Shown: positions 54,404-64,000 of the stretch, piece by piece
Layout of the letters: every line of letters begins with the position of its first letter
How positions within the stretch are numbered: position 1 is the first letter of the stretch
Assembly: GCA_030704615.1 (NCBI GenBank)
Contig: CM060733.1
Span: 10,912,001-10,976,000, forward strand
Source: Takakia lepidozioides
Taxonomy: Eukaryota; Streptophyta; Takakiopsida; Takakiales; Takakiaceae
Direction of reading: 5' to 3'
Length of the DNA stretch: 64,000 nt
Position numbers and translations under genes: made by a program
Notes under the pieces: model-generated
What the model was told of the DNA's origin: nothing
Database searches by the model: none
What the model saw: only the letters and a program-made list of their open reading frames with translations

Positions 54404-55525
54404 GTTGTTTCAGCACCTTGAGGGGCCGCCCATGGATGACTACCATGAGTTTAGGCGGGGACATGAGGTGGAGATTAAGGAATGGCGGGTGTATTGGTCA
54501 CCTGACTATGTCTCCATCACTAGAGGCACAAGGGCAGTGGTGACATCGGCAGCTTCTGCAAGCAGCAGTGGGAACAGGAGCTGGGAAGTCCTCCCAAGCT
54601 CCTGCTGCAGCACCAACACCCGTGCCTGCCTTTAACCTAGTTGTGGAGTTCTTCGAGGAGTTAAGGAGAAACTACCAGGGGATAAGGACGAAGAAATTGC
54701 GGAGCTTGCAAGAGTTCCAACGGAAGCCTACCGAGAGTTTAAGGGAGGCTTACATGCGCATGAGGCGATTGATAAATGTAACCCAAGGGGTTACGGAAGC
54801 TCAAGCAGTCCAATTCTGGTATGGGATATTGGACAAGGAGCTGAGGAGAAGGGTGCGGGATGCAACTCTCCTACAAGTGGCCCAACCCACCTTAGCAAAC
54901 GTGTTTTTGCTGGCAGAGCGGATAGAGCTCAATATGGTGGAGGAGGGAGTGGTCATGGTGGGGTTTGGTAAGGAGACACAACGAAGTAGGGCTCTTAGCC
55001 AACAACAACCACTATCCCAACGTGTTCAAGGCAACGAGGGGGCTCAGGCGAAGCCCAGGGAAGGACAGAGATGATCTCAATTGCAGAGGTCACTTCCTTC
55101 ATTCTCAGGCCAACAACAGTCGGGAGTGATATGTTGGGATTGTGGAGGACCCCATGTTAAGAGAGATTGCCCGGAGAGAGGCAAAGAGCCGGCACAGGCA
55201 TAGCCTACACAACCACAGTGTAGGCATTGTTGCAAGTATAGGCATGAAGAGACCCATTGTTATGACTTGTATCTTGAGCTACGGCCAGGCCAGTTCCAAG
55301 GTAACAATGGTGGCCGAGGACGAGGCAATGTATTCCAGAGAGGTAGAGGAGGCAGAGGTCGTGGTGGAGGTCGTAACCAAAACCAAGGAGCACAGGGTCA
55401 GGGTCAAGGTCATGACCAAGGCATGGTGGATAGGCTTGCCCAGCTAGAGCAACGTCTTGCTACCATCGCCACTACTCATGTTGCGCCAGCTCCAAGGCCT
55501 GAGGTTCAAGCCCCACCTGCATAAC
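54404..55525 (+). pseudogene. Gag with two zinc knuckles and RG-rich tail
   Basis: The gag core reads FQHLEGPPMDDYHEFRRG and then, after a frame change at about 54,570, VEFFEELRRNYQGIRTKKLR, LREAYMRMRRLI and QFWYGILDKELRRRV. Knuckles are CWDCGGPHVKRDC at about 55,132-55,173 and CRHCCKYRHEETHC at about 55,219-55,260, both C-x2-C-x4-H-x4-C. An Arg/Gly tract (NGGRGRGNVFQRGRGGRGRG) follows at about 55,300-55,380. Two knuckles plus an RG box suggest strong nucleic-acid binding. Stops at about 55,072 and 55,202 break the frame. Confidence 0.7.
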
Positions 55526-55530
55526 CTCCT

Positions 55531-56419
55531 ATGCCTAGGGAAGACCAGATTGGTATGGGCTTCTTGTGTGGAGCCGCACTTGCAGGACCATTACATGTGG
55601 ACTCTGCAGTTGCTGTCACTCGAGCAACAACGCATGCTCTTGAGCCAAGAGGAGCGGATGTGGATTTTGATCCACAAAGAGGGGAAGCAAGTCGGCAGAC
55701 AAGGCTTCCACAGTCTTTCACATTGGCTGAGACAGTGCCAACTATGCTATCGATGACACCCACTCGCCCAAGTGTGTCAGAGGTAGAACCACGAGTGTCA
55801 TTGGAGAGAGTTGGTATGGCTCAGGAAATACTAGTGAGTGGTACTGCAAAGCAAGGTGCAGCCAGTACATTGTTGGGGGCGGCTACGGCAATTTGCCAAG
55901 CTCCATTGTTTTCTGCCACGACAATTGCAATGCCAGGGATGCGGCTAGCTGCAGTGTTTAAACTGGTAGCTACACTCTGTGAGAGTGGTGATGCATCAAC
56001 ACTATCTCCGGGGATCGATAGCGGATCAGGTGCAGTGCATGGATGCCCTGGATTCAAGGGTGAAGTCAGCCACAGCTGCGCCATGGCAAGCGGCAGCTGC
56101 AAGGTTGCAGGAGCTGCCAGCTAGAGCAATCTTTGAGCGTAGTATGGTGACTCCTAGGGTAGTCCTGGTGGACAATCAGGATGGTGTGTTTCAGTTGGGT
56201 GGCCCAGCCGGGAGGAGGTATAGGCCACTGCGGGTCTTGTTGGACTCGGGAGCACAACCATTGATGTTGGGGAGAGCAGCAATTGCAGGCTTGGGCCTTA
56301 TAGAGGCGGATTTGGAGCCTTGCTCTTTCCAAATTCAAACATCTTTAGGCGGTTCAAAGAAGGCACGAGGGATTACACGCCATGAGCTCTTCATTCGATT
56401 GCAGCCTATCATCTTATAG
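55531..56419 (+). pseudogene. Linker and retropepsin-like protease
   Basis: The first part (55,531-56,124) is Ala/Thr/Ser-rich without a known fold. In the overlapping frame to 56,419 comes YRPLRVLLDSGAQPLMLGRA at about 56,219-56,278, with the DSGA active-site triad of a retroviral-type aspartic protease. GITRHELFIRLQPI follows. A DTMSYDMLVGG-like stretch at about 56,456-56,490 is the probable second half of the fold in another frame. Confidence 0.6.
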
Positions 56420-56585
56420 ATGGCTCTGTCATGAGAGCTAAAGCCATTGTTACGGACACGATGTCTTATGATATGCTTGTTGGTGGGTGTTATACCCGAT
56501 GGGCTTTACTTTGGACTTTTGGGAGGAAACGGCATCCTACAGGCCGGAATGGCAGTCAGGGGATGGTTGACGTGCACTGCTCCCA

Positions 56586-57860
56586 GTGCGGTTTATTGGG
56601 AATGTAGCGATGGATCATAGGAACATGATGCCCACATTGGCTGCATTCTCAGGGGTAGTGGCTTGGGGTGGTGAGCTCTTGAAGGGCAATAGTCATGCAG
56701 ATGATAGGCCACCACCTGATGAGGACAAACAATTGGCATACAAGGCTGATTTGCTTCCTCGTGTGCCTATTCATATTCCACTGTGGGGTACAGTTGGGAA
56801 TTTACATCGAATAGCAGGCGAGTGTGTGCACCAAGCATGGCAGGAAGGCCTATCCATTGGTGAGTGAGGGGAGTTCAGTGACATCACGTGGACCTCCTCA
56901 ATTAGTTCATTTGGACACGGTGCCCATTACCTGGCAACCACCTTACTCAGGGATTTGTTTGCTAGACATGTTTGGAGGCATGAGCACTGGGCTTGCAGGA
57001 GTGTTGCAAGCAGGGATTAAAGTATGCAAGTACTTGTATGTGGAGAAGGATGAGAAGGCTCGGCGTATTTCTATGCGCCACATCGTTATCCTGAGTTGTT
57101 GCCTCTCTCACAAATTCAAGGGTATCAAAAGGCCTTGCTGGGGGCGGATGATTTGGACCGGCATGGTGCCATTGACTTGGTGATAGCTGAATGGCCTTGC
57201 CAAGGACACTCTCCCGCAGGTCATGGGAATGGCTTGCATGATGCACGATCGCATTTGTTTTGGGAGATGTTGAGAGTGTTGCGTGACTTGCAGACGAAGC
57301 AAGTGCAACCTCTAGCCTATATCTTGAAGAATGTTCCTCTTATGGGGGACTCTCGGGCCAGGGTTATGACCAGTGTACATCAGGTGCAGTCTTGGATTGG
57401 ATCGGCGGTGCTATTGGATGCAGCAGCGGTGGGATCACGAGCGCATCGACCTTGATTGTGGTGGACCAATCTTGCACTACCAGAGCTGCTCAAGAGAGCA
57501 TACGATTCCATTCAACGGCCACCCAATCTCACAGTTGAGGGCATTTTGGACCAAGGGAGGCAACCATAGAGGGTGTGACATAATGACCGTCTACCTCTAG
57601 CAGTGGTAAATCGAGTGAGGCAGCCACGTGCGGCCTTGCCTATGCTCATGAGCTTTCCCTCATCTCATGCTTTTTGAGACAATGGTCCTGGGTTGATTTG
57701 GGACAGTGTGCTACAGCAATTGATGGAGCCCAATGCAGATGAGCAAGAGCGGGCAATGGGGATTTGCCACGGGCACTACAGCTGTGCCAGCTCTGTCAGA
57801 GGCATCACGCCGACATGTGTTGGGTCAAACAATGGATCTAAATTATTTGACATAGGTCAT
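56586..57860 (+). pseudogene. C5-cytosine DNA methyltransferase domain (in retroelement)
   Basis: Motif I, GICLLDMFGGMSTGLAGV (cofactor loop, D-x-F-x-G), lies at about 56,950-57,003, followed by YLYVEKDEKARR. Motif IV, DLVIAEWPCQGHS with the catalytic Pro-Cys, is at about 57,174-57,214. The motif VI region reads AYILKNVPL, where the family has ENV, so the catalytic Glu is Lys. A target-recognition-like block, AHRP, stop, LWWTNLALPEL, is at about 57,440-57,482. The motif X region reads GFATGTTAVPALSEASRR and VLGQTMDLN at about 57,757-57,836. Motif content resembles DNMT3/DRM-like or mobile-element enzymes rather than MET1, and no BAH or chromo domain is present. Frame shifts near 57,090 and 57,757 and a TGA at 57,453 disable it. 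Confidence 0.8.
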
Positions 57861-58346
57861 TGGCTTGTGCATGGCTGAGCAACAGATCAGGTTGCAGATA
57901 GTGGTGGCTACTTTTGCACTCCCATTTAGTATTGTATCCCCTCTGCCAACCGAGACGGTTGAGGCAGTGAGTGGGGGCGAGCACATGATCATGGGGTACA
58001 AACACCCATGGCAGATGTGGAATGAGATGCGGAAAGAGAGAGTCCTTGGATCTCTCAAGCAGCAATATGAGGAGTTGGGAGAGCCATACACTGAAGATCA
58101 GTTGGAGGCCAAGGTGGGCATTTTGGACCAAGGGAGGCAACCACAGAGGGTGCGACATAATGACCGTCTACCTCTAGCAGTGGTAAATCGAGTGGGGCAG
58201 CCACGTGCGGCCTTGCCTACGCTCATGAGCTTTCCCTCGTCTCATGTTTTTTGAGACAATGGTCCTGGGTTGATTTGGGATAGTGTGCTACAACAATTGG
58301 TGGAGCCCAATGCAGATGAGCAAGAGCGGGCAATGAGGATTTGCCA
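57541..58346 (+). repeat. Tandem duplication, 578-bp period
   Basis: The block 57,541-57,763 (from GCATTTTGGACCAAGGGAGG) recurs at 58,119-58,346 with about a dozen changes. It duplicates the end of the methyltransferase and the linker before reverse transcriptase. The right junction is at GCCATACAC, which also occurs near 58,082. Confidence 0.8.
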
Positions 58347-59620
58347 TACACTTAGGATCAGTTGGAGGCCAAGGTGGCCAATGTTTTTGAAGAGGTTGAG
58401 AATGTTTCTTCCCCAGAGGATGTTCTCAGGGTGGCTATGGCAGAGCAAGTGGAGGCTACGCCACAGTCAGGGTAGGCGGACAAGGCCCAAGAGGTTGCTA
58501 TCTAGCAACCAAAGGATGCGTCTCCTACCTCCAAACCCGGTGTACCCAAGGTTGCAGTCACTGAGGACAATTGGGAATCAGATGTTGGACCTACAGTCAC
58601 CGGAGGAGAGAGATGGAGGATCCAGCGATTTCTAAGGGCTTATAGAAATTGCTTTGCCTTCGGTTTGAAGGATTTGGGGAGTTTGAAGGGCCAGGAGATT
58701 CGTATTGATTTGGCAAGTGACACACCAATTTATTGAAGGCCCTATCGGTATAGTGACATGGAGAGGTCATTGATCCAGTCACGGACTATGGAGCTGTTCG
58801 AAGCTAGATTGGTGGAGTTGTCAGGCGGGGAGTATGCCTCAGCAACGGTAATGCCAGCTAAGAAGGATATCTATGGCAATTGGACAGAAAGAATGATGTG
58901 TGGCGACTATCGTCATGTGAACCGTCAGACTAAGTCCGATAGATATGTCATGCCAACTCCAGAGGAAATCTTTGATGCCATTGGGCATGCGAAGGAGTTT
59001 AGCATATTGGATTTGCGATCCGGTCACCACCAGTTGCCAATCAAAGAGGCTGACAAGCAAAAGACGGCATTCTGGGGGATTGACCAACATAGGAAAGATT
59101 GTTTGTACCAATGGCGGTTCCTACCGTTTGGGTTGAAGAATGCTCCTGTAGAGTTTCAGAGGGTTATGGATAGGATTCTCGTGCAGGTAGACTTCGCCTG
59201 GTGCTACATTGATGACATCAAAGTCTTTAGTGCTATAGTTGAGGAGCATGAGAGAACCTTCAGGTGGTATTTGAGCGCTTGAGAGCGCACGGGTTGAAAT
59301 TGCACCCTGGGAAGTGCAAGTTCTTCCAAAGCCAGATTGAGTATCTGGGCCACATGATATACCCTGGAGGATTGGGTGTTCAAAAGACGAAGGTGGAGGC
59401 CATTCCACGCATTCCACGCCCCATAGATGTTAGCAGAGTTCGTGCTTTCATGGGGTTGGCAAACTACTATCGACGGTTTGTCAAACGATTTAGCAGCATT
59501 GCAAAGGCTCTTACCAAGTTGACCAAGGTGGTTCAGGGAGGTGTTGCCTTCAGGATTGTTGATTCTGGAGGGTCGAGATGGCATGATATGGAAGGACCAT
59601 GTGCGCAATTGTGCGCATGC
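58347..59620 (+). pseudogene. Gypsy-type reverse transcriptase of the methyltransferase element
   Basis: From about 58,600: FLRAYRNCFAFGLKDLGSLK, RIDLASDTPIY, stop, RPYRYSDMERSLI. Then the frame 58,758-59,282 has TVMPAKKDIYGNWTERMMCG, DYRHVNRQTKSDRY, FSILDLRSGHHQLPI, WRFLPFGLKNAPVEFQRVMD and the catalytic CYIDDIKVF at about 59,202. After a frameshift the frame 59,264 on has KLHPGKCKFFQSQIEYLGHM and RAFMGLANYYRRFVKRFSS. After ALTKLTKVV the usual RNase H sequence is absent. Confidence 0.8.
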
Positions 59621-59830
59621 CACCTTCCCTATGTGGATGGGAGGATAGATCCCAACCTTGCAGTGGTACCTGCAGGATTGCGTTGCATGCTATGTGGGCA
59701 TGCTGGTGGTGCCGCAACCATGTTGGTGTGTGACAAATGCTCAAGGGGGTCGCACATGGGATGCTTGACACCGCCACTTGAGGATGTTCCTAGTGGAGAA
59801 TGGTTGTGTCCACGATGCCTTGGCCAATAA
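59264..59830 (+). CDS. Reverse transcriptase thumb joined to a PHD zinc finger
   Basis: This open frame runs from the reverse transcriptase thumb into a C-terminal PHD finger at about 59,680-59,823: CMLCGHAGGAATMLVCDKCS, RGSHMGCLTPPL and PSGEWLCPRC. The Cys4-His-Cys3 spacing and the aromatic W two residues before the last Cys pair fit PHD fingers, which read histone H3 tails. Between the two lies RIVDSGGSRWHDMEGPCAQL of unknown nature. The finger might have guided element proteins to chromatin. A stop follows immediately. Confidence 0.75.
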   Translation: MVFERLRAHGLKLHPGKCKFFQSQIEYLGHMIYPGGLGVQKTKVEAIPRIPRPIDVSRVRAFMGLANYYRRFVKRFSSIAKALTKLTKVVQGGVAFRIVDSGGSRWHDMEGPCAQLCACHLPYVDGRIDPNLAVVPAGLRCMLCGHAGGAATMLVCDKCSRGSHMGCLTPPLEDVPSGEWLCPRCLGQ

Positions 59831-60060
59831 GTAGTGGGCATGACAAGGTGTAGTTGACAAGTGATCCAAGGTCTAGCTGGTGGGATCTCAACGCCATGGA
59901 TACTCAATTGAAGATCATGGATTGCAAGCAGACGACTAACGATGGGGCTCTCATTGCACCCGGCCTCTTGATCCATATACTTTAGAAAATTGGGAGATGT
60001 GTGATTGAAGACCAAGCGATGATCTTATTGAGATTGTGTGCTTAGAATGTATGGTAGACA
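59831..60060. other. Junction without recognised gene
   Basis: This stretch lies between the PHD stop and the first PPR motif. No integrase or LTR is seen. It may be the ragged end of the retroelement. Confidence 0.35.
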
Positions 60061-62440
60061 ACGATGTATGTTGTGGCACGATGCTTAGGTGCACGACAAA
60101 CAGAATGCCTCAACGATCTTTGATCACTTGGACTATGATGTTGGCAGGATTTACGAAGCATGGGTGTGGTAGGAATGTTTTGGAGATCTATGAGCAAATG
60201 TTGTGTAAAGAGGTGAAGCCCAACCACATCACATTTGTTTGTGTTTGCAATGCGTGTGCAAGCCTAGGAGCTCTGGAAAAGGGGAAAGAGGTCCATGCTG
60301 ACATCGTCAAAGCTGGAATTGTACCAGATGTCATTCTGAATAGTGCCCTGGTGGACATGTATGCCAATTGTGGGTGCATTAAGGATGCGAAGGGAGTTTT
60401 CAACACCATGACTGAACGAGATGTGGTGTCATGGAACATGGTGCTTGCATGGTATCCACAACAGGGATGTGGTATGGAGGCTTGGGAGACCTATGATCAA
60501 ATGATGGGGGAAGGGGTGAAGCCCGACCACATCATGTTTCTGTGCATTTGCAATGCGTGTGCAAGCTTGGCAGAAAAGGGCAAAGAGGTCCATGGCGACA
60601 TTGTCAGAGCTGCAATTGTACCAAATGGCATTATGAACAATACCCTCGTGGACATGTATGAAGGGAGTGTTTGACAGTATGGCTGAACGTGATGTGGTGT
60701 CGTGGAGTGCGATGATTGCAAGATGTGCACAGCAAGGGCGCGAGATGGAGGCCTTGGAGACCTATGAGCAAATGGTGTGCGAAGGGGTTGAAGCCCAACC
60801 ACATGACGTTTGTTTGCATTTGCACTGCGTGTGCAAGCCTGACAGTCCTGGAAAAGTGCAAAGAGGTCCATGGTGACATCGTCTAACCTGGAATTGTACC
60901 CGATTTCACTCTGAACACGGCCCTGGTGGACATGTATGTCAAATGTGGGTGCATCGAGGATGCAAATGGAATGTTCGACAGTATGGTTGGACGTGATGTG
61001 GTGTCGTGGAGTGTGATGATTGCAGGATGTGCACAACAAGGGCGCGGGATGGAGGCTTTGGAGACATATGAGCAAATGATGTGCGAAGGGGTTGAAGCCC
61101 AACCACATGACGTTTGTTTGCATTTGCACTGCGTGTGCAAGCCTGGCAGCCCTAGAAAAGAGCAAAGAGGTCCATGGTGACATCGTCAAATCTGGAATTG
61201 TACCCGATTTCACTCTGAACACTGCCCTGATGTCAAATGTGGGTGCATCGAGGATGCAAATGGAGTGTTCGACAGTATGGCTGAACGTGATGCGGTGTCG
61301 TGGCGTGTGATGATTGCAGGATATGCACAACAAGGGTGTGGGATGGAGGCTTTGGAGACATATGAGCAAATGATGTGCAAAGGGGTGAAAACCAACCACA
61401 TCACATTTGTTTGTGTTTGCAATGCGTGTGCAAGCCTGGGAACTCTGGAGGTCCATGGTCATATTGTCAAAGCTGGAATTGTACCAGATGTCATCCTGAA
61501 CACTGCCCTGGTGGACATGTCTGCCAAATGTGGGTGCATTAAGGATGCAAAGGGGAGTTAATTTCAACACTATGGCTGAACGAGATGTGGTGTCGTGGAA
61601 CACGATGCTTGCAGGGGTATGCACAGCAGGGGCATGGGATGGAGGCTTTGGAGACCTATGAGCAAATGATGGGGGAATGGATGAAGTGCAACCACATCAC
61701 GTTTGTGGGCGTTTGCAATGCTTGTGCAAGCCTGGCAGCCTTGGAAAAGGGCAAAGAGGTGCATGGTGACATCATCAAAGCTGGAATTGTACTAAATGTC
61801 ATTCTGGATACTGCCCTAGTGGACATGTATCCAAAATGTGGGTGCATTTGACGATGCAAAGGGAGTATTTGACAATGTGGCTATTGGAAGAAATGCAAAA
61901 GAATGGCTTGAAGCCGGACAATATCACCTTTATATGTGTTCTCTCTACATGCAGCCACACTGGCCTAGTGAATGAAAAAAGACACTACTTCGATTCCTTG
62001 AGTCCATATCATGGTGTCACCCCGCCAGTAAAGCACTTTGGCTACATAGTGGACCTTCTTGGACGTGTTGGACAACTGGATAAGGCAGTGGACCTGATTA
62101 ATAAAATGCCAATCAATCCAGATGTTGTGGTGTGGAAGGGCTTGCTTGGTGCATGGCAATGTGGAGATGGCTGAACGTGTGGCAACATCTATCCTCGAGT
62201 GGGATGAACAGGATGCCGTGACTTATGTGTTGCTATATCAAACATCTATGTTGTAGCTGACAGGTGGGATGATACTACAAAGGTGAGAAAAATGATGAAG
62301 GTCAGAGGGGTTAGAAAGGAGCCAGGTCGCTGCTGCATTGAGGTTGGCAACAGGGTGCACACCTTCGTTGTAGATGACAAGTTGCATCCTAGAATTAAGG
62401 AAATCCATGCTGAGCTGAGAAGATTGTCTGGGCAAATGAA
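60060..62440 (+). pseudogene. PPR-DYW pseudogene, 5' portion
   Basis: It starts abruptly inside a PPR unit (MPQRSLITWTMMLAGFTKHG at about 60,105). Roughly five PLS triplets follow, for example GIVPDVILNSALVDMYANCG, TERDVVSWNMVLAWYPQQGC and NHITFVCVCNACASLGALEK. Frameshifts and small deletions occur at about 60,660, 60,790, 61,090, 61,230, 61,560 and 61,850. The end E1/E2 region is NITFICVLSTCSHTGLVNEK, GRVGQLDKAVDLINKMPI and KVRGVRKEPGRCCIEVGNR, and it is interrupted after RRLSGQM by a LINE at 62,441. No start codon or transit peptide is present. Confidence 0.85.
60700..61560 (+). repeat. Near-identical PLS triplet repeats, about 300-bp period
   Basis: The segments 60,721-60,960, 61,021-61,260 and 61,315-61,540 are highly similar at DNA level (for example ATGGAGGCTTTGGAGACATATGA and CCACATGACGTTTGTTTGC). 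One period equals one PLS triplet of about 100 codons. Such recent DNA-level duplications explain how these PPR tracts lengthen. Confidence 0.75.
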
Positions 62441-63676
62441 ATTAAATGGTGCTTTATAACGTCCGCCGGAAGCTCATAGAGCTTATGGGACAAAATGGAA
62501 GAAAACATGACAGAGGAACAAATTCAGAAACCACAATTAATGTTCTAGCGATTGTCTAAGGGTGAAGGCCTCGTGCAGGTAGGCTGCCAAGCATTTTTTA
62601 TCCTCATAGTGGAAGACATCAGTGAGAGTTTGGGTTCCACTAAATAAATAGTGGAATCTCCCACGGATCTCGTAGTATAGAGGGCAGTAGAAGAAGAAGT
62701 GTTCTTCAGTTTCAATTTCCTTACTGCGCCCTATGCAAGCTGGACATAGGTAGTCCTCCCGTTGCAGGTTTTCCCATCTGCCAGTCTCTATCCATAGGTT
62801 GTGGGAACCCACCCTGAGGGAAGGAGATAAGAATGCTGAAAGGTAATTTGGTCTCAAGATTCTATCATCGCGGAGCACCAAGAATGTCTCTCGATAGAAT
62901 TGGAGCTTTGTCGTGAGATTGGGTAGCTTCCAAGTTTTCTTGACATGTAATTCCATAAGCTCTCTCCTAATGAGTCTGTTGCGGTCATGTCTGGATGTGA
63001 TGTCCACCTCATCTGGATTCATTGGTAATAGGAAAGCAGTAGAAAGTCCGTTACGTTGAAATAAAATGTCCACTCGAGCATACCAGGAGTTCCTGAAACT
63101 TGCAGCTTTGAGCCTCATAGATGTTGTGAGGGCCGTTGCCACGAGCCCCTTGGGTGGAAGGGCCTGTAATCTATGGAGAAAGATTGTACGCCGGAAGAGG
63201 GCCTCGGATTGCAATGGTACACATGCAAACTCTGCACCTAGGATCTGAGATGGAGTTGTGCTCCTGGCGCCAAGCATTGCTTGGAGAAAAAGATGACTGT
63301 AATGGTTCCAAATTCTTTTCCCACCAGGGCAACTTGATAGTGTAGGCTCTCTTTTTGGATCTAATGAGGACTTATAGTGCTTTGAGAGCAAGATTAGTGG
63401 ACTCTAGAGAAGAATTGATATCAAGTAGTAAAGATTTGATGTGTCGTATAGCAATCTTGCATTCCTCATCATAAAATGGTGCATAACGACGAGTGGAGAA
63501 GGGTGAGGAGGTAGATGGAAGGGTGGCAGGAAAGGATCGCAGGGTTGAGTCCCAAAGGGCTTGAGTAAGATGTGTAGCCTTGTCTTTAGGAGATGGTAGA
63601 TGTAGAATGGAGGGGAGGGTTGACGCTAGGTATGTTTCATACTCAGCGTCATGTAAGTGAGAGAAAGGGGTATTAA
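62441..63676 (-). mobile_element. LINE copy with internal deletion, inserted in the PPR pseudogene
   Basis: The minus-strand frame 63,372-63,716 reads FYDEECKIAIRHIKSLLLDI, typical of the endonuclease-to-RT linker. The frame 62,537-63,391 begins with the next linker text and from about 63,250 jumps to the C-terminal region (LRVGSHNLWIETGRWENL and the finger CPACIGRSKEIETEEHFFFY), with no reverse transcriptase palm. The 3' UTR (62,441-62,536) holds the hairpin GAGCTTCCGGCGGACGTT with CATAAGCTCTATGAGCTT and ends in ATTTAATTT. PPR sequence resumes right after 63,676. Confidence 0.8.
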
Positions 63677-63890
63677 AGAGGCGGGGTATGTGCCTGACAC
63701 GCGCTTTGTATTGCATGATGTGGAGGAAAGGAATTTTCTCTTTGCCACCACAGTGAGAAGCTGGCCATTGGTTTTGGGTTGATCAACACGACTCATCAAG
63801 AATCTTCGAGTGTTTGGAGACTGCCACACCTCCACCAAACTCATCTCAAAGATTGTTGGCCGAGCAATTGTTGTATGTTGGTTCAATTAA
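63677..63890 (+). pseudogene. PPR-DYW pseudogene, 3' portion (DYW domain) after the LINE
   Basis: GYVPDTRFVLHDVEE (about 63,685-63,727) continues exactly where the 5' portion stopped. After an indel come [11 protein letters not shown] (about 63,750) and [20 protein letters not shown] with VGRAIVV (about 63,795-63,870). The catalytic HSE and CGDCH area is readable, with the first Cys of the CxDC motif replaced by Phe-Gly context. The terminal HFHHF-CSC segment is lost in the following 110 bases, which hold nothing recognisable. Confidence 0.8.
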
Positions 63891-64000
63891 TATCAATGAA
63901 ATTACACCCAACTAAGGGATAACTTATGTGAATAATGAGAAGACGATATACTTATTGCTCCTCCTTTGGGTGTGAGGTCACTGTCATCAGAAGGATTTGT

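Larger units (their letters stand above)
54404..59830 (+). mobile_element. Gypsy-like element encoding a C5-cytosine methyltransferase and a PHD finger
   Basis: The order on the plus strand is gag (continuing from the inverted fragment at 46,188-46,600), two CCHC zinc knuckles, RG-rich tract, protease-like motif, cytosine methyltransferase, reverse transcriptase (YIDD) and PHD finger. No RNase H beyond the thumb, no integrase and no LTRs were found in the window. It is decayed: stops, frameshifts and a 578-bp tandem duplication (57,541 and 58,119). Cytosine methyltransferases captured by LTR retrotransposons have been described in a charophyte alga and dinoflagellates. I know of no description of this arrangement in ferns. 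Confidence 0.8.

Noticed and set aside
60188-61624. Long minus-strand frame of 375 residues
   Set aside because: Antisense of the PPR pseudogene. The repeated wording mirrors PLS units, and no independent domain is present.

Overview
The window is nuclear DNA of a land plant, most probably a fern or another free-sporing plant. The evidence is: genes split by canonical GT-AG introns; several PLS/DYW pentatricopeptide repeat (PPR) genes of the type that expands where organelle RNA editing is heavy; Ty3/gypsy, LINE and TIR elements filling most of the space; and no bacterial gene organisation. The species call is inference from PPR style and transposon content, not from a match.

Layout. 1-11,105: transposon nest. 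A Tourist-like MITE (1481-1879) abuts a second TIR element (1883-11102), and that element is split by a decayed minus-strand Ty3/gypsy element (about 2,073-10,683) with about 95% identical LTRs. A palindromic tandem array lies at 3,088-3,660. 12,600-30,500: minus-strand intron-rich coding region. Twelve exons from 30,475 down to 21,164 join in perfect phase. They encode a low-complexity N-terminus, coiled coils and Trp-rich Sfi1/centrin-binding-like helices. Further coiled-coil exons continue to 12,670, either in the same gene or in a second one. A LINE (24,407-28,507) with a perfect 17-bp target duplication sits antisense in one intron. 30,900-32,200: stacked 3' ends of another LINE family sharing a hairpin.

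34,650-44,080: PPR cluster. It holds a plus-strand PLS gene whose DYW end has decayed (34,658-37,130), a PPR relic (37,290-37,640), an intact 1,187-residue PPR-DYW gene on the minus strand (38,444-42,007), and a divergent decayed relative (42,900-44,080). The last two carry an OSB-type PDF motif (plant organellar ssDNA-binding protein motif) before the PPR tract, an unusual fusion. 44,077-45,965 is an LTR-like insertion breaking the relic.

45,965-59,990: two interlocked retroelements. A young chromodomain gypsy element (47,581-54,403) was inserted in, or recombined with, the gag of a second gypsy-like element. The break pattern (half LTR plus half gag at each edge) implies an inversion of about 8.2 kb between 46,188 and 54,403. 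The second element (54,404-59,830) is the most remarkable feature. Between its protease and reverse transcriptase lies a C5-cytosine DNA methyltransferase domain, and a PHD finger follows the reverse transcriptase. 60,060-63,890: a PPR-DYW pseudogene with multiple frameshifts, interrupted by a LINE whose reverse transcriptase core is deleted.

Together the window shows RNA-editing-type PPR genes being duplicated, fused and destroyed amid transposons, one of which encodes a domain related to host epigenetic control.
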